DNA of 44,004 nucleotides from Gammaproteobacteria bacterium (lineage in GTDB: Bacteria; Pseudomonadota; Gammaproteobacteria; SZUA-152). The notes beneath the pieces are model-generated. The model had not been told where the DNA came from, searched no databases, and saw only the letters and a program-made list of their open reading frames with translations. The first letter of the stretch is position 1; each line of letters begins with the position of its first letter. A program made the position numbers and the translations under genes. Positions 17,073-26,293 of the stretch are shown piece by piece. Where the stretch lies: positions 1-44,004 of the forward strand of contig DRKQ01000067.1 in the NCBI GenBank assembly GCA_011051685.1. Direction: 5' to 3'.

Positions 17073-20000
17073 TCAGCTTCGATGTATCCTTCGCTCCTGC
17101 CATTGCAATATCCATCCATAAATGACCGGTAGTACCAAAAGGCACAATAGCGTGGTTGTTACCATCCCTCCGACCATCGGGGCAGCAATACGCTGCATCA
17201 CTTCTGACCCAGTACCTCCACCAAACATTATTGGAAGCAGACCAGAAATAACAGCGACAGCAGTCATGGCTATTGGTCTGACACGTTCAGAGGTTCCCTC
17301 ATGTATCGCTGTAGTTATTTCATCGGAAGTCAAGGGCATGGCGGCAGCATGATGCTCACCATGATCCCTACCTTTACGAAGACGATGCTCAGCAACAGAT
17401 TGATTGATGAAGGTCAATACAAGCACACCTATTTCCGCCGCAACTCCGGCAAGAGCAATGAATCCCACGGCTACGGCGACGGAAATGTTGAACCCGTACC
17501 AGTAAACCACCCATATTCCACCTACCAATGCGAAGGGGATAGACAACATAACCACCACCGGTGCTGTCAGGTTGCGGAAATTGAAATACAACAACAAGAA
17601 GATTATCAGTAACGTCAATGGAATCACGATGCGCAATCGTTTTGCTGCGCGTTCCATGTACTCAAATTGTCCGGACCAGACTACCGTGTATCCGGGAGGC
17701 ATCTTTACCTGATCTTCCAAGACCTTCTTTGCGAGCTCCACATAACCGCCGATGTCTGATGTTTTTATGTCAACATAAATCCACGCATTTGGTCGTGCAT
17801 TCTCGCTTTTGATGACAGGAGCACCACGACGAAGAGTGATATCGGCAACCAGTGATAAGGGAATCTGTTCACCTTGCGGTGTAGGTATAAGCACACGCTT
17901 GAGCATTTCAGGATCGTCACGTAATTCACGAGGATAACGCAGGCTCACCGGGTATCGCTCTAGCCCTTCTACTGTTTGAGTAATACGCATACCGCCAACA
18001 GCAGACTTGATTACATCCTGGATATCACCAGTAGTTAGTCCATAACGTGCAGCTGCTTCGCGGTTTATGTCAAAATCCAGGAAATAGCCTCCCACTGCCC
18101 GGTCACCAAAGGCCGACAAGGTATCAGGAATGGTCTGCATGGCCCGTTCGATTTCCTCAGACAAACGTCCCAACACCTTGAGATCTGGGCCACTAACCTT
18201 GATACCAATTGGTGTTTTTATTCCTGTAGACAACATATCGATGCGTGTCTTTATGGGTAAAGTCCAGGCATTTGCCAGACCGGGAAATTTGATGGCGGCA
18301 TCCATTTCATCCATCAATGCCTTGTTGCTCTTGTTCGGGTCGGGCCATTGATTTCGTGGCTTAAGTCTGACTATGGTCTCAATCATTGCCAGTGGCGCAG
18401 AGTCAGTAGCTGTTTCTGCACGCCCCACCTTTCCAAATACTGACTCTACTTCGGGAAAGGTTTTAAGTATTTTGTCGGTTTGCTGCAAAAGCTCCTTGGC
18501 CTTGGTAATTGAAATACCGGGGAATGTTGTTGGCATATATAGAATATCCCCTTCGTCGAGAGGTGGCATAAACTCGCTTCCCAATCTCGAAAGTGGCCAT
18601 AGAGTAGCGACCAGCAACACCAACGCAAGCAATAGAGTCAACTTACGCCACCTCAAGGTGAGCGTAAGAGAAGGGGAATGAAAAAAATGCAGCAGACGAT
18701 TAATTGGGTTTCTGGATTCGGGCATAATCTTGCCCCGTATAAAATAACCCATCAACAGAGGTACAAGAGTGACTGCCAATAAAGCAGAGGCTGCCATTGC
18801 ATAGGTAGAAGTAAATGCCAGAGGTTTGAATAGACGACCTTCCTGTGCTTGAAGTGTAAAGATAGCCAGATATGATACGGTAATAATAAGCAGGGAGAAA
18901 AAAAGCGCAGGCCCAACCTCCTTGGATGCATCACTTATTGCACGCCATCGTTCTGCGCTATTTAGCTCGCCCCCCTTCCTTTTAACGGCATTTTCCAGAT
19001 GCTTATGAGCGTTTTCAATCATAACGATAGCACCATCAACCATGGCGCCGATGGTAATAGCAATACCACCCAGAGACATAATATTGGCATTCAGCCCCTG
19101 CCACTTCATAAGAATAAATGCCATTAGAATGCCAATAGGAAGGGTCACAATGGCCACAAGCGCTGAGCGTGCATGCAGTAAAAATATAATACATACCAAA
19201 CTGACAACAATAAATTCTTCGAATAATTTTTCCTTCAGATTATCAACAGCCCGTTCAATCAAGTCACCCCTGTCATAAGTTGTAACAATTTCAACGCCTT
19301 CTGGAAGACCCTTCTGCAATTCGTTGAGTTTTTCACGTACGCCTTCTATGGTAGCCAAGGCATTTTCGCCGAAGCGCATGATGACAATTCCTCCAGCGAC
19401 TTCTCCTTCACCATTAAGCTCTACAAGGCCACGGCGTAACTCCGGGCCAAGCTGGACATTGGCAATATCCCTCAAACGAATAGGCGTGCCATTAACATCG
19501 ACCCCAACTGGGATGTTATTGATATCATTTATATTTTTCAGATAACCCTTGGCACGGACCATGTATTCGGTTTCTGACATCTCCAGAAGACGACCACCCA
19601 CATCGTTATTTGAACGCTTGATCGCCATACGGACTTTTTGCAGAGGAATCTTGTAGGTAGCCAAGGCGTTCGGGTCAACCTCAATCTGATATTGCTTAAC
19701 ATAGCCACCGACGGATGCAACTTCTGCCACTCCATCCACCGTTTGTAACGGATAGCGCAGGTACCAGTCCTGCAATGATCTTAATTCTGCAAGATCATGT
19801 TTTCCTGATTTATCAACAAGTGCATATTCATAAACCCATCCCACACCTGTCGCATCCGGGCCCAACGAGGGTGTGACACCTTTTGGCAAACGTCCGCTTA
19901 CATAATTTATATATTCCAGCACTCGAGAACGTGCCCAATACATATCCGTCCCATCCTCGAAGATAATATAAACAAAGGAAAGTCCGAAAAATGAATAGCC

Positions 20001-20249
20001 ACGAACAACCTTGGCATAAGGAACGGACAGCATTGCCGTAGTTAATGGGTACGTAACCTGATCCTCTACGACTTGTGGCGCCTGTCCCGGATATTTTGTA
20101 AAAACAATAACCTGAACATCAGACAAATCAGGAATCGCATCCAAGGCAGTATTCTTGAGCGCGAACAATCCGGCTATAACAAGTAGAATTGTGGCAATGA
20201 AAACCAGAAAACGATTGTGCAAGGCTATGTCGATAACCGCCCTAATCAT
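17073..20249 (-). CDS. cusA: CusA-like copper/silver RND efflux pump
   Basis: This 1058-residue pump starts at MIRAVIDIALHNR (ATG at 20249, overlapping the cusB end by 8 bases). The helix-4 motif GAMVDGAIVMIENAHKHL matches CusA-type HME3 pumps. The three copper-binding methionines of CusA appear kept, in LYMPTTFPGI, LAMIET and DMLSTGIKTPIGIKVSG. It exports Cu(I)/Ag(I) from the periplasm or inner membrane. PII-NG follows 28 bases later. The gene is visibly more AT-rich than the neighbouring czcA-like gene, suggesting a different origin. Confidence 0.92.
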   Translation of the reverse strand: MIRAVIDIALHNRFLVFIATILLVIAGLFALKNTALDAIPDLSDVQVIVFTKYPGQAPQVVEDQVTYPLTTAMLSVPYAKVVRGYSFFGLSFVYIIFEDGTDMYWARSRVLEYINYVSGRLPKGVTPSLGPDATGVGWVYEYALVDKSGKHDLAELRSLQDWYLRYPLQTVDGVAEVASVGGYVKQYQIEVDPNALATYKIPLQKVRMAIKRSNNDVGGRLLEMSETEYMVRAKGYLKNINDINNIPVGVDVNGTPIRLRDIANVQLGPELRRGLVELNGEGEVAGGIVIMRFGENALATIEGVREKLNELQKGLPEGVEIVTTYDRGDLIERAVDNLKEKLFEEFIVVSLVCIIFLLHARSALVAIVTLPIGILMAFILMKWQGLNANIMSLGGIAITIGAMVDGAIVMIENAHKHLENAVKRKGGELNSAERWRAISDASKEVGPALFFSLLIITVSYLAIFTLQAQEGRLFKPLAFTSTYAMAASALLAVTLVPLLMGYFIRGKIMPESRNPINRLLHFFHSPSLTLTLRWRKLTLLLALVLLVATLWPLSRLGSEFMPPLDEGDILYMPTTFPGISITKAKELLQQTDKILKTFPEVESVFGKVGRAETATDSAPLAMIETIVRLKPRNQWPDPNKSNKALMDEMDAAIKFPGLANAWTLPIKTRIDMLSTGIKTPIGIKVSGPDLKVLGRLSEEIERAMQTIPDTLSAFGDRAVGGYFLDFDINREAAARYGLTTGDIQDVIKSAVGGMRITQTVEGLERYPVSLRYPRELRDDPEMLKRVLIPTPQGEQIPLSLVADITLRRGAPVIKSENARPNAWIYVDIKTSDIGGYVELAKKVLEDQVKMPPGYTVVWSGQFEYMERAAKRLRIVIPLTLLIIFLLLYFNFRNLTAPVVVMLSIPFALVGGIWVVYWYGFNISVAVAVGFIALAGVAAEIGVLVLTFINQSVAEHRLRKGRDHGEHHAAAMPLTSDEITTAIHEGTSERVRPIAMTAVAVISGLLPIMFGGGTGSEVMQRIAAPMVGGMVTTTLLCLLVLPVIYGWILQWQERRIHRS

Positions 20250-21726
20250 GATTCCGCACCTCCCCTTGATCTCGGGTATCCATATCAGCATTATTCATAT
20301 CACGATCAGGTGAGTGCTGACTCCCCACAGGCCTGGTGTCAGACTTTGTTGTCTCAAGCATTTTTGCCGTTGCCTCTCTCAACTTTGATTCAGAATCGAT
20401 AAGGAAAAGCGCCGATGACACGACCTCTTCACCTGCTTTTACGCCCTCAATAATCTGTGTCGCGCCATCACTGCTAACTCCTACCTTCACATCGCGAGGT
20501 TCGAATTTTCCGGGGCCTCTCACAATGAAAATCTGCTCGCGTGTTCCCGATCGCACGATCGACTCACTAGGTACTACTACGGCATCAATCTGACGACTGG
20601 CATGAATAGTGACTTCCGCGAACATGTCCGGCTTAAGTAATAAATCCTCGTTTGGAAATTCCAATCGTACCTTGATGGTCCGGGTCTTTGCTTCAGCGTA
20701 TGGGTAGATATAAGAAAGCTTTCCTTTGAAAGTCTTCCCGGGTATCCCTGCGAGCGTCATCTCAACAGGATCCCCTACCTTTACCCAGGGCAATTCGTAT
20801 TCGTAGATATTCGCAAAAACCCACACCCTTGAAAGATCCGCCAGCATGTATAATTGGGTTTTTGGCGTCACATATTGCCCCTCTCGAACACCTACCTTCA
20901 TTACTATTCCATTGAATGGCGAATGAATATGTAGATATTTTTTTATTTTCTTGGTTTTTTCAAGTTCACGAATCTGATGCTCTGCCATATCGAGTAACTC
21001 AAGTCTTTCGCGGGAAGTCTTTACGAGATCTATCGCACCCTGTCGAATATCCTCAAAGGGCGAGTCAGCCAAAACCTGCTGGTTTTTAAGTGCAAGAAGA
21101 TATTCCTCCTGACTAGATACAAGTTGTGGAGCATATATGCTTAACAAAATATCATCTTTTTTCACCAGAGACCCTGTCTTATCAACTCGTAACTTTTCTA
21201 TCCATCCTTCTGTTTTTGGATGAATACGTGAGAGTTTTTCTTCATTGTACGCAATGCGCCCAACAGCGCGAATATGCCTGCTCAGTGTGCGCTGTTTCGC
21301 GACTGCGGTTCTCACGCCAATGTTCTGCACCGTTACCGGATCAATTTTAACCGTACCAGCCGGCTCATCACTTTCCTCATCATCAGCATAAACGGGGATG
21401 TAATCCATACCCATAGAGTCTTTGGCTGGTACTGGTGACGTTATACTCGGGTTCATTGGATTACGGTAGAAAAGTACTTTTTTCTCTTTCGGCTTCTCCT
21501 CATCTGCATAAACAGGTATGTAATCCATACCCATGGAATCTTTTGTTGGTACAGGCGATGTAATGGTAGGATTCATAGGATTTCGATAATAGATAGGCTT
21601 GCGTTCGCCATCAGTAACGGCGACATCAAGATCCTCTTTGTTCATATTGGAAGCAAACCAATATCCACCACCAGCACCCGCGGTAACGGCTATTACGAAC
21701 GTTACAATCAATGCTTTATTATTCAT
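20242..21726 (-). CDS. cusB: CusB-like adaptor with tandem metal-binding modules
   Basis: This 494-residue membrane fusion protein has an N-terminal anchor or signal (about 8-25), then two nearly identical modules at residues 46-73 and 86-113. Each reads YYRNPMNP or FYRNPMNP through MGMDYIPVY. These are Met-containing variants of the CPMHP...CGM modules, and one copy is usual. Barrel-sandwich and adaptor domains follow (VDKTGSLVKKDDILLSIYAP). The end is acidic and Met/Asp-rich. The ATG overlaps the CusC stop (TAATG). It captures periplasmic Cu/Ag for CusA. Confidence 0.9.
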   Translation of the reverse strand: MNNKALIVTFVIAVTAGAGGGYWFASNMNKEDLDVAVTDGERKPIYYRNPMNPTITSPVPTKDSMGMDYIPVYADEEKPKEKKVLFYRNPMNPSITSPVPAKDSMGMDYIPVYADDEESDEPAGTVKIDPVTVQNIGVRTAVAKQRTLSRHIRAVGRIAYNEEKLSRIHPKTEGWIEKLRVDKTGSLVKKDDILLSIYAPQLVSSQEEYLLALKNQQVLADSPFEDIRQGAIDLVKTSRERLELLDMAEHQIRELEKTKKIKKYLHIHSPFNGIVMKVGVREGQYVTPKTQLYMLADLSRVWVFANIYEYELPWVKVGDPVEMTLAGIPGKTFKGKLSYIYPYAEAKTRTIKVRLEFPNEDLLLKPDMFAEVTIHASRQIDAVVVPSESIVRSGTREQIFIVRGPGKFEPRDVKVGVSSDGATQIIEGVKAGEEVVSSALFLIDSESKLREATAKMLETTKSDTRPVGSQHSPDRDMNNADMDTRDQGEVRNHD

Positions 21727-23063
21727 TAGTTCACCTCTATTTCATTCATCTGTATATTGCCGGATTCGTTGATATCAATATCCCGCCTTCCTATTGCCGT
21801 GGCCAATCCTGCCAAAGCCTGTTTTGCTTGAGAAAATGACTTCCAGTAGCCCGTTTCATAATTAAATAGAGTAATCTGTGCACGAATCAGGTTTAAAAAA
21901 TCAACTTTGTTAACCTGATATGCAGCAAGCATGGAAGCAACTGTTTGCCCAGCCTGAGGGATGATCCCTTGTTTAAAGAGCTGGCTCTTATCACGATATT
22001 GCTGATAATTCGCGAGTGCCTTAGACACTTGTGCTGATACCATGCCTTGTGCGTCATCCAGTTGATACCGAGTTTGCACAACCTGTCTGCTTCGCTGGTC
22101 CACCGTCTTGTCTTGCCGTGATCCAGCATACAAAGGAAGATTCATACTGATCTTAATAGATAAAAAATCGGCTCTTGTGGTACCATCCATATTTTGCCCA
22201 CCACGATATCCATAATTTGCACCCAGCATGAAATCTGGTGAATATGATTTTTGCGCAAATTTTAGACGTGCGCGTGCAGCATCAATCTTGTTTCTTCGGG
22301 CGGACAGGATGGGTCTGTTCTTCTCTGCCAACACCAAAAGTGCCGCCTCATTATTTATTTCTTTGAGTGACTCACTCACCTTGGATGGAAGTTTTATATC
22401 CTTATTACTTGGGTAATCAAGTAAGGTGTTAAGCCTGGCCATTTGTGATCGCCTCATTCCCTGCAATGTGATTGAGCGATCTCGCAATTTTGATAATTCA
22501 AGTTGCGCCAATAAAACATCCTGCTGCAATCCCTTTCCTACTTTATATTTTGTTTGTGCAACAGCAACAAACTGATGTAACAGCTTATCGTTTCTCTCTA
22601 CTATATCTATCGCCCGGTCTATAAAAAAAAGGTTCCACCATACCGTCTTAACATCTCGCACAAGTTTCAAGCGCATTTCCGCAACATCCCATTGGGCTGC
22701 AGCACTTTCATATTTAGCTGCAGATTCTCTCAATGAAAGTTTCCCGGGGAATGGGAGAATTTGGCTAAAACCGACTTGTATTTGAGTCATTCCTTCCTGT
22801 TTTAAATCAAAAGTGTCTAATGGAATATTCATCATATTCAGGGATAGCCTGGGATCAGGCAGCGAGCCCGCTTGTGGGGGTATTGCTGCAAGAGCTCTCG
22901 CGCGGGCCACCATTGACGCCAGCCCGGGATTATTCTCGAGGGCCTGAGTGACTGCCATTTCAATCTCGAGAACATCATTATTTACTTGACCCGCTTGTGT
23001 CTGGCTGACAGTGGCAGCAAGAAATAAAGCGATTGTCAGAGAAGGGATTTTCATCCGTATCAT
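21726..23063 (-). CDS. CusC-like TolC-family outer membrane channel
   Basis: This 445-residue TolC-family protein has a signal peptide (cut near TQAGQ), RARALAAIPPQAGSLPDP and two alpha-helical barrel repeats. It is the exit duct for the CusBA pump. AGAGGT precedes the ATG with good spacing. It is first of cusCBA and follows a small secreted protein gene about 195 bases upstream. Confidence 0.85.
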   Translation of the reverse strand: MIRMKIPSLTIALFLAATVSQTQAGQVNNDVLEIEMAVTQALENNPGLASMVARARALAAIPPQAGSLPDPRLSLNMMNIPLDTFDLKQEGMTQIQVGFSQILPFPGKLSLRESAAKYESAAAQWDVAEMRLKLVRDVKTVWWNLFFIDRAIDIVERNDKLLHQFVAVAQTKYKVGKGLQQDVLLAQLELSKLRDRSITLQGMRRSQMARLNTLLDYPSNKDIKLPSKVSESLKEINNEAALLVLAEKNRPILSARRNKIDAARARLKFAQKSYSPDFMLGANYGYRGGQNMDGTTRADFLSIKISMNLPLYAGSRQDKTVDQRSRQVVQTRYQLDDAQGMVSAQVSKALANYQQYRDKSQLFKQGIIPQAGQTVASMLAAYQVNKVDFLNLIRAQITLFNYETGYWKSFSQAKQALAGLATAIGRRDIDINESGNIQMNEIEVN

Positions 23064-23258
23064 TTTATTTACCTCTGTTTATGATTTGATGCTCGCAAGT
23101 TTTATGCAAAACAGTATCTTTACTGTGTTTGAGGGTCAGAGCTAAACTCTTTGGAGACTCAACTACAGAACGGCGTCCGGCACTAGTGAACCGGCAGTTC
23201 TGCAAACAGGCGGCAAGTAAGATTCTACTCGCACACACGTCCTTCGCAGGGAAAATTT

Positions 23259-23714
23259 TCAAGCGTGTCGGGGGGGGCGGTGTTCCGGAGTAGGATCGAT
23301 GCTATGAACAATAATGCGGGATATTAAGTGCTGCCTATGCTCATTCAACTTCACAAGTGAGCGAAGGATAGAAGTTACTGCCAACTGCAGAGAGCAGCTG
23401 CCACATTGGTTAACGTGTTGGCAACTCGTGTCACCAGACTTACCGTTAAAACAGTTATGTGATGCGTTACTCGGAGTCTGCTGAACAGCACTCATGTTGC
23501 TAGTATTTAGCACTCCTGTGTATCTCTTGCTATCGGTAGCACTACCGCCAGTCCCGGGAGAAACGGTAGCCGTCTGTTCGATGTTCGCAAGCTCTATAGG
23601 GGACACATGGATGGCCGCCATAGAAAGTGACTGCTGAATCGGCAGTATGACTGTTACCAGCATGACTGTTACCAGCATGGGAAGTGTACTGAGTTGTCGC
23701 CTGAGTGATGACAT
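23259..23714 (-). CDS. Small secreted Cys-containing protein upstream of cus
   Basis: This 151-residue protein has an N-terminal hydrophobic segment (MLVTVMLVTVILPI) with a direct duplication MLVTV-MLVTV. The Ser/Thr-rich middle carries a Cys cluster (SHNCFNGKSGDTSCQH, NQCGSCSL). It ends PEHRPPRHA. I do not recognise the family. It heads the cus operon as CzcI heads czc and shares the terminal RPP with the proteins at 16223 and 38582. The role may be metal sensing or pump modulation in the periplasm. Confidence 0.55.
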   Translation of the reverse strand: MSSLRRQLSTLPMLVTVMLVTVILPIQQSLSMAAIHVSPIELANIEQTATVSPGTGGSATDSKRYTGVLNTSNMSAVQQTPSNASHNCFNGKSGDTSCQHVNQCGSCSLQLAVTSILRSLVKLNEHRQHLISRIIVHSIDPTPEHRPPRHA

Positions 23715-24106
23715 AAGTGTCTAAATACTAGGCCTCTATCGCCAGGTTTGTCAATGATAGTCCAGGACTATCGATAGATGTCATTCACTGCAGAATCGAT
23801 AAAACCCTGCGCATCCTTAACTCGATCCCAACATTACAAAATTGTCATATTCGAGGTATAGAAAATGTTCATTTCTCGAATAAACTGATTGTATACTAGG
23901 CAAGGTTTTTGTCCTCTTCAACCACAATTCATCAGCCGGTAAAACGTGATCTGACTTGACGTCTCAAGGGTATAAACACTAGATTCTTTGCCCGAGAGCC
24001 TTTCTCAACTGCACTCAATCATACGGCGCTATGTAATCTGGCTTGCGTGATTCTGGATAAGGACACTGAACATAGATACTAATCACAGGTACAGGTATAG
24101 AAAAAT
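23715..24106. other. Divergent intergenic region, cus operon and cytochromes
   Basis: This 392-base AT-rich gap separates leftward cus genes from rightward cytochrome genes, so it should hold both promoters. It contains the CusR-like box at 23833-23848 and a CTATCGATAG palindrome at about 23768. No open frame I can support lies here. Confidence 0.6.
23833..23848. promoter_or_regulatory. CusR/CopR-like box
   Basis: ATTACAA-AA-TTGTCAT is a dyad with one mismatch. The E. coli CusR box, from memory, is ATGACAANNTTGTCAT, so this site differs at one position. It lies between the cus-type operon and the cytochrome genes. A copper-responsive two-component pair would be expected elsewhere in the genome, since none is encoded here. 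Confidence 0.55.
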
Positions 24107-24502
24107 ATGAATACACGACTCATCGCCTTTACTGTTCTTGCTGTAATCCTTCTGCTCGCTGGCAATCCTCACGTCAGCCTTGCCGCAGGAAAATATACGA
24201 TCAATAACCCGCCACGCGTACCCTACAAATATGCGTTGGGAATGAAGAAATACGGTGCCCTTTGTTCGCGCTGTCATGGTAAATGGGGAAATGGAACTCG
24301 GCAGGGCCCACCATTAATGCACGGATTTTACAAGCCCTCCCATCATGGCGACCCCGCATTTTACCGCGCTGCCTTGAAGGGTGTGCGCGCACATCATTGG
24401 CAATTTGGAAATATGCCACCAGTGCCCGGTGCCACACGAAAGGACATTGATGCCATTATTCCTTTTATTCGCTGGCTACAGCGAGAGAATGGAATCTATT
24501 GA
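24107..24502 (+). CDS. Monoheme cytochrome c with His-rich motif
   Basis: This 131-residue protein has a signal peptide to about residue 27 and one haem motif CSRCH (Cys53, Cys56, His57). After it come GPPLMHGFYKPSHHGD, GVRAHHW and FGNMPPVPG; the methionine in NMPP is the likely sixth haem ligand. It is paralogous to the lipoprotein at 25884, and the HH and HHW positions are shared. Periplasmic electron carrier. A second cytochrome gene follows 27 bases later. Confidence 0.85.
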   Translation: MNTRLIAFTVLAVILLLAGNPHVSLAAGKYTINNPPRVPYKYALGMKKYGALCSRCHGKWGNGTRQGPPLMHGFYKPSHHGDPAFYRAALKGVRAHHWQFGNMPPVPGATRKDIDAIIPFIRWLQRENGIY

Positions 24503-24529
24503 TATATCGAACAGTAGAGAAATCGCGAA

Positions 24530-24988
24530 ATGACAATTACACTAAAGTATCTGACCAACATTAGCCTGGCCCTGTGGCTTTTTATCCTGTTTGCTCCAAT
24601 TGGTGTACTCGCCAGCGACCAGGACCAGCAGCTTGCCCGGGGTGAAATGGTGTACCAGCGATTTTGCTCTTTATGCCATGGAAAGAATCTTGAGGGACAG
24701 AAAAACTGGCGAATACGCAAGGCAGATGGAAGGCTTCCTGCACCACCACACGATGAAACCGGGCATACCTGGCATCATGCGGACGAGCTACTCTTTGGCA
24801 TAATCAAGAAAGGACTTGTTCCTCCCTACGCGCCGCCCAATTACAAAAGTGATATGCCAGCGTGGGAAGGTACTTTGAGCGATGATGATATAATAGCCGT
24901 CATTGCCTACATAAAAAGCCGCTGGCCGAATGAAGCCCGAAAGATTCAATCCGAAATTAATGACGAAGCGTTAAGGCGCTCTAACTAG
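24530..24988 (+). CDS. Monoheme cytochrome c
   Basis: This 152-residue protein has a signal peptide (cleavage near LAS/DQD, about residue 29). The haem motif is CSLCH (Cys46, Cys49, His50), and the probable axial Met lies in KSDMPAW. It has the general pattern of class I c-type cytochromes (LSDDDIIAVIAYIKSRWP at the end). It is in an operon with the cytochrome at 24107 and the membrane protein at 25007. Confidence 0.85.
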   Translation: MTITLKYLTNISLALWLFILFAPIGVLASDQDQQLARGEMVYQRFCSLCHGKNLEGQKNWRIRKADGRLPAPPHDETGHTWHHADELLFGIIKKGLVPPYAPPNYKSDMPAWEGTLSDDDIIAVIAYIKSRWPNEARKIQSEINDEALRRSN

Positions 24989-25006
24989 ACAAAAGGGATC
25001 GCCAAT

Positions 25007-25675
25007 GTGAACCACTCTTCATTCCATTGGCGATTAATCTGGTTTTTCTTAATCGTCGCCATCATTACATTTGGCTACATTGCCCTTTCCAATAAAGGAT
25101 GGCTGGATTTTCTTGCCGATGGCACCGCAGTACGTCAATGGGTTAGAGAGCTTGGAGCCTGGGGTCCAGTAAGCATTATCGGCTTAATGACACTGGCCAT
25201 TGTTATGAGCCCCATCCCCAGCGCACCCATCGCATTGGCCGCAGGAGCGGTGTATGGTCACTATGAGGGTACAATCTATGTTGCCATTGGTTCAGAGACA
25301 GGGGCCATCATTGCCTTCCTGACTTCACGACTGCTTGGAGCCGATGCCCTGAAGGAAAAAGTCGATAATCATTACCTACAGCGTTTTCTAGATTCGCAAA
25401 ACGCGTTAATGGCAATAGTTTTCATCTCCCGTCTACTACCCTTCATTTCCTTTGATATGATTAGCTATGCCGCCGGCCTGACACCATTGAAATTCTGGCG
25501 TTTTGCCATTGCAACATTTGCCGGAATTCTCCCCGCAAGTTTCGTGCTTGCCCATTTTGGTAGTGAGTTAGCATCAAATGAAAACCAGCGTATAGGCCTG
25601 ACTATTTTGCTGTTGGGGCTGATACCGGCATTATTGATACTTGGTAAATGGTTCTCAAAAAGGCTAAGGACATGA
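25007..25675 (+). CDS. TVP38/TMEM64-family (VTT) membrane protein
   Basis: This 222-residue protein starts at GTG, with AAGGG 9 bases upstream. It has about five helices. The VTT signature region runs SAPIALAAGAVYGHYEG through FISRLLPFISFDMISYAAG. The family (DedA superfamily) is implicated in membrane lipid transport. Its place after two cytochromes, in a metal island, is common for TVP38 genes, but the function here is unknown. Confidence 0.85.
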   Translation: MNHSSFHWRLIWFFLIVAIITFGYIALSNKGWLDFLADGTAVRQWVRELGAWGPVSIIGLMTLAIVMSPIPSAPIALAAGAVYGHYEGTIYVAIGSETGAIIAFLTSRLLGADALKEKVDNHYLQRFLDSQNALMAIVFISRLLPFISFDMISYAAGLTPLKFWRFAIATFAGILPASFVLAHFGSELASNENQRIGLTILLLGLIPALLILGKWFSKRLRT

Positions 25676-25748
25676 CGCTGTTCAAGGGACTCTCTCACAA
25701 ATAGATGATAAAGGATCTCAGCTGTTCCATTAACTCCAGATTCGTCAT

Positions 25749-25780
25749 CCCGTCATCCCGGCCTTCGCCGGGATGACGGG
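25749..25780. repeat. 14-bp perfect inverted repeat
   Basis: CCCGTCATCCCGGC and GCCGGGATGACGGG flank a CTTC loop. Part of it (GTCATCCCGG) recurs near 10244, so it looks like a dispersed REP-type palindrome. It could also act as a convergent transcription barrier between the genes ending at 25675 and 25884. There is no T-run for a classical terminator. Confidence 0.7.
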
Positions 25781-25839
25781 AAAAACCACCAAAATTCATG
25801 TCTCCAATACCTCCATTCTAACAGCTGCGTTAAAATATA

Positions 25840-25880
25840 CAGTGAGTTAGTGGGACAGCAGTGATAGCGGTATATCTATT
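25840..25880 (+). repeat. Dispersed repeat fragment, copy E
   Basis: GTGGGACAGCAGTGATAGCGG resembles GGGACAGCAGTGTTATCG in copy A near 158. No palindromic core is present, so this is a fragment. Confidence 0.4.
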
Positions 25881-25883
25881 GAT

Positions 25884-26282
25884 TCATTGAATTCCGGCCG
25901 TGCGCTGTTCCTTGCGAATATAAGCGATAATATGCCCCGTCTCCTCAGGTGTGAGATTTGGTATTGGGGGCATGTCTCCAAAATCCCAATGATGCTTTTT
26001 AACACCATTCTTCACAGCCCAGTGAAAGCTGATATCAGCATGGTGGCCGGGCCGGTAGATATTGTGAACCAACGGTGGCCCATGATTTGTGCCGCGTGCA
26101 TCAGTCCCGTGACAACGTGAGCAGTTATCGGAAAACAAGACCTTGCCCTTTTGGGGATCTGCTACAAAATCCTTACCAGGCAGATGCTGCCTCTTGCGTA
26201 TCTCCTGTGGATCCAGGCTATCGCATGCTGCCAACAGGAAACCAACTAAGATCAAAATAATAACAGAGCAATTCTTACTCAT
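25884..26282 (-). CDS. Cytochrome c lipoprotein, paralogue of the 24107 protein
   Basis: From the ATG at 26282 (AGGGG 8 bases upstream) this is 132 residues. A lipobox LLAAC (Cys20) indicates membrane anchoring. The haem motif is CSRCH (Cys54, Cys57, His58). The stretch after it (GPPLVHNIYRPGHHAD, GVKKHHW, FGDMPPIPN) matches the cytochrome at 24107 closely. Last gene of the leftward block. The upstream gene overlaps or abuts it. Confidence 0.85.
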   Translation of the reverse strand: MSKNCSVIILILVGFLLAACDSLDPQEIRKRQHLPGKDFVADPQKGKVLFSDNCSRCHGTDARGTNHGPPLVHNIYRPGHHADISFHWAVKNGVKKHHWDFGDMPPIPNLTPEETGHIIAYIRKEQRTAGIQ

Positions 26283-26293
26283 ACATTGACCCC

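Noticed and set aside
23065-23262. 65-residue leftward frame between the small secreted protein and CusC
   Set aside because: It starts at TTG, has no clear ribosome site, and fills what looks like the leader of the CusC gene; no recognisable domain.
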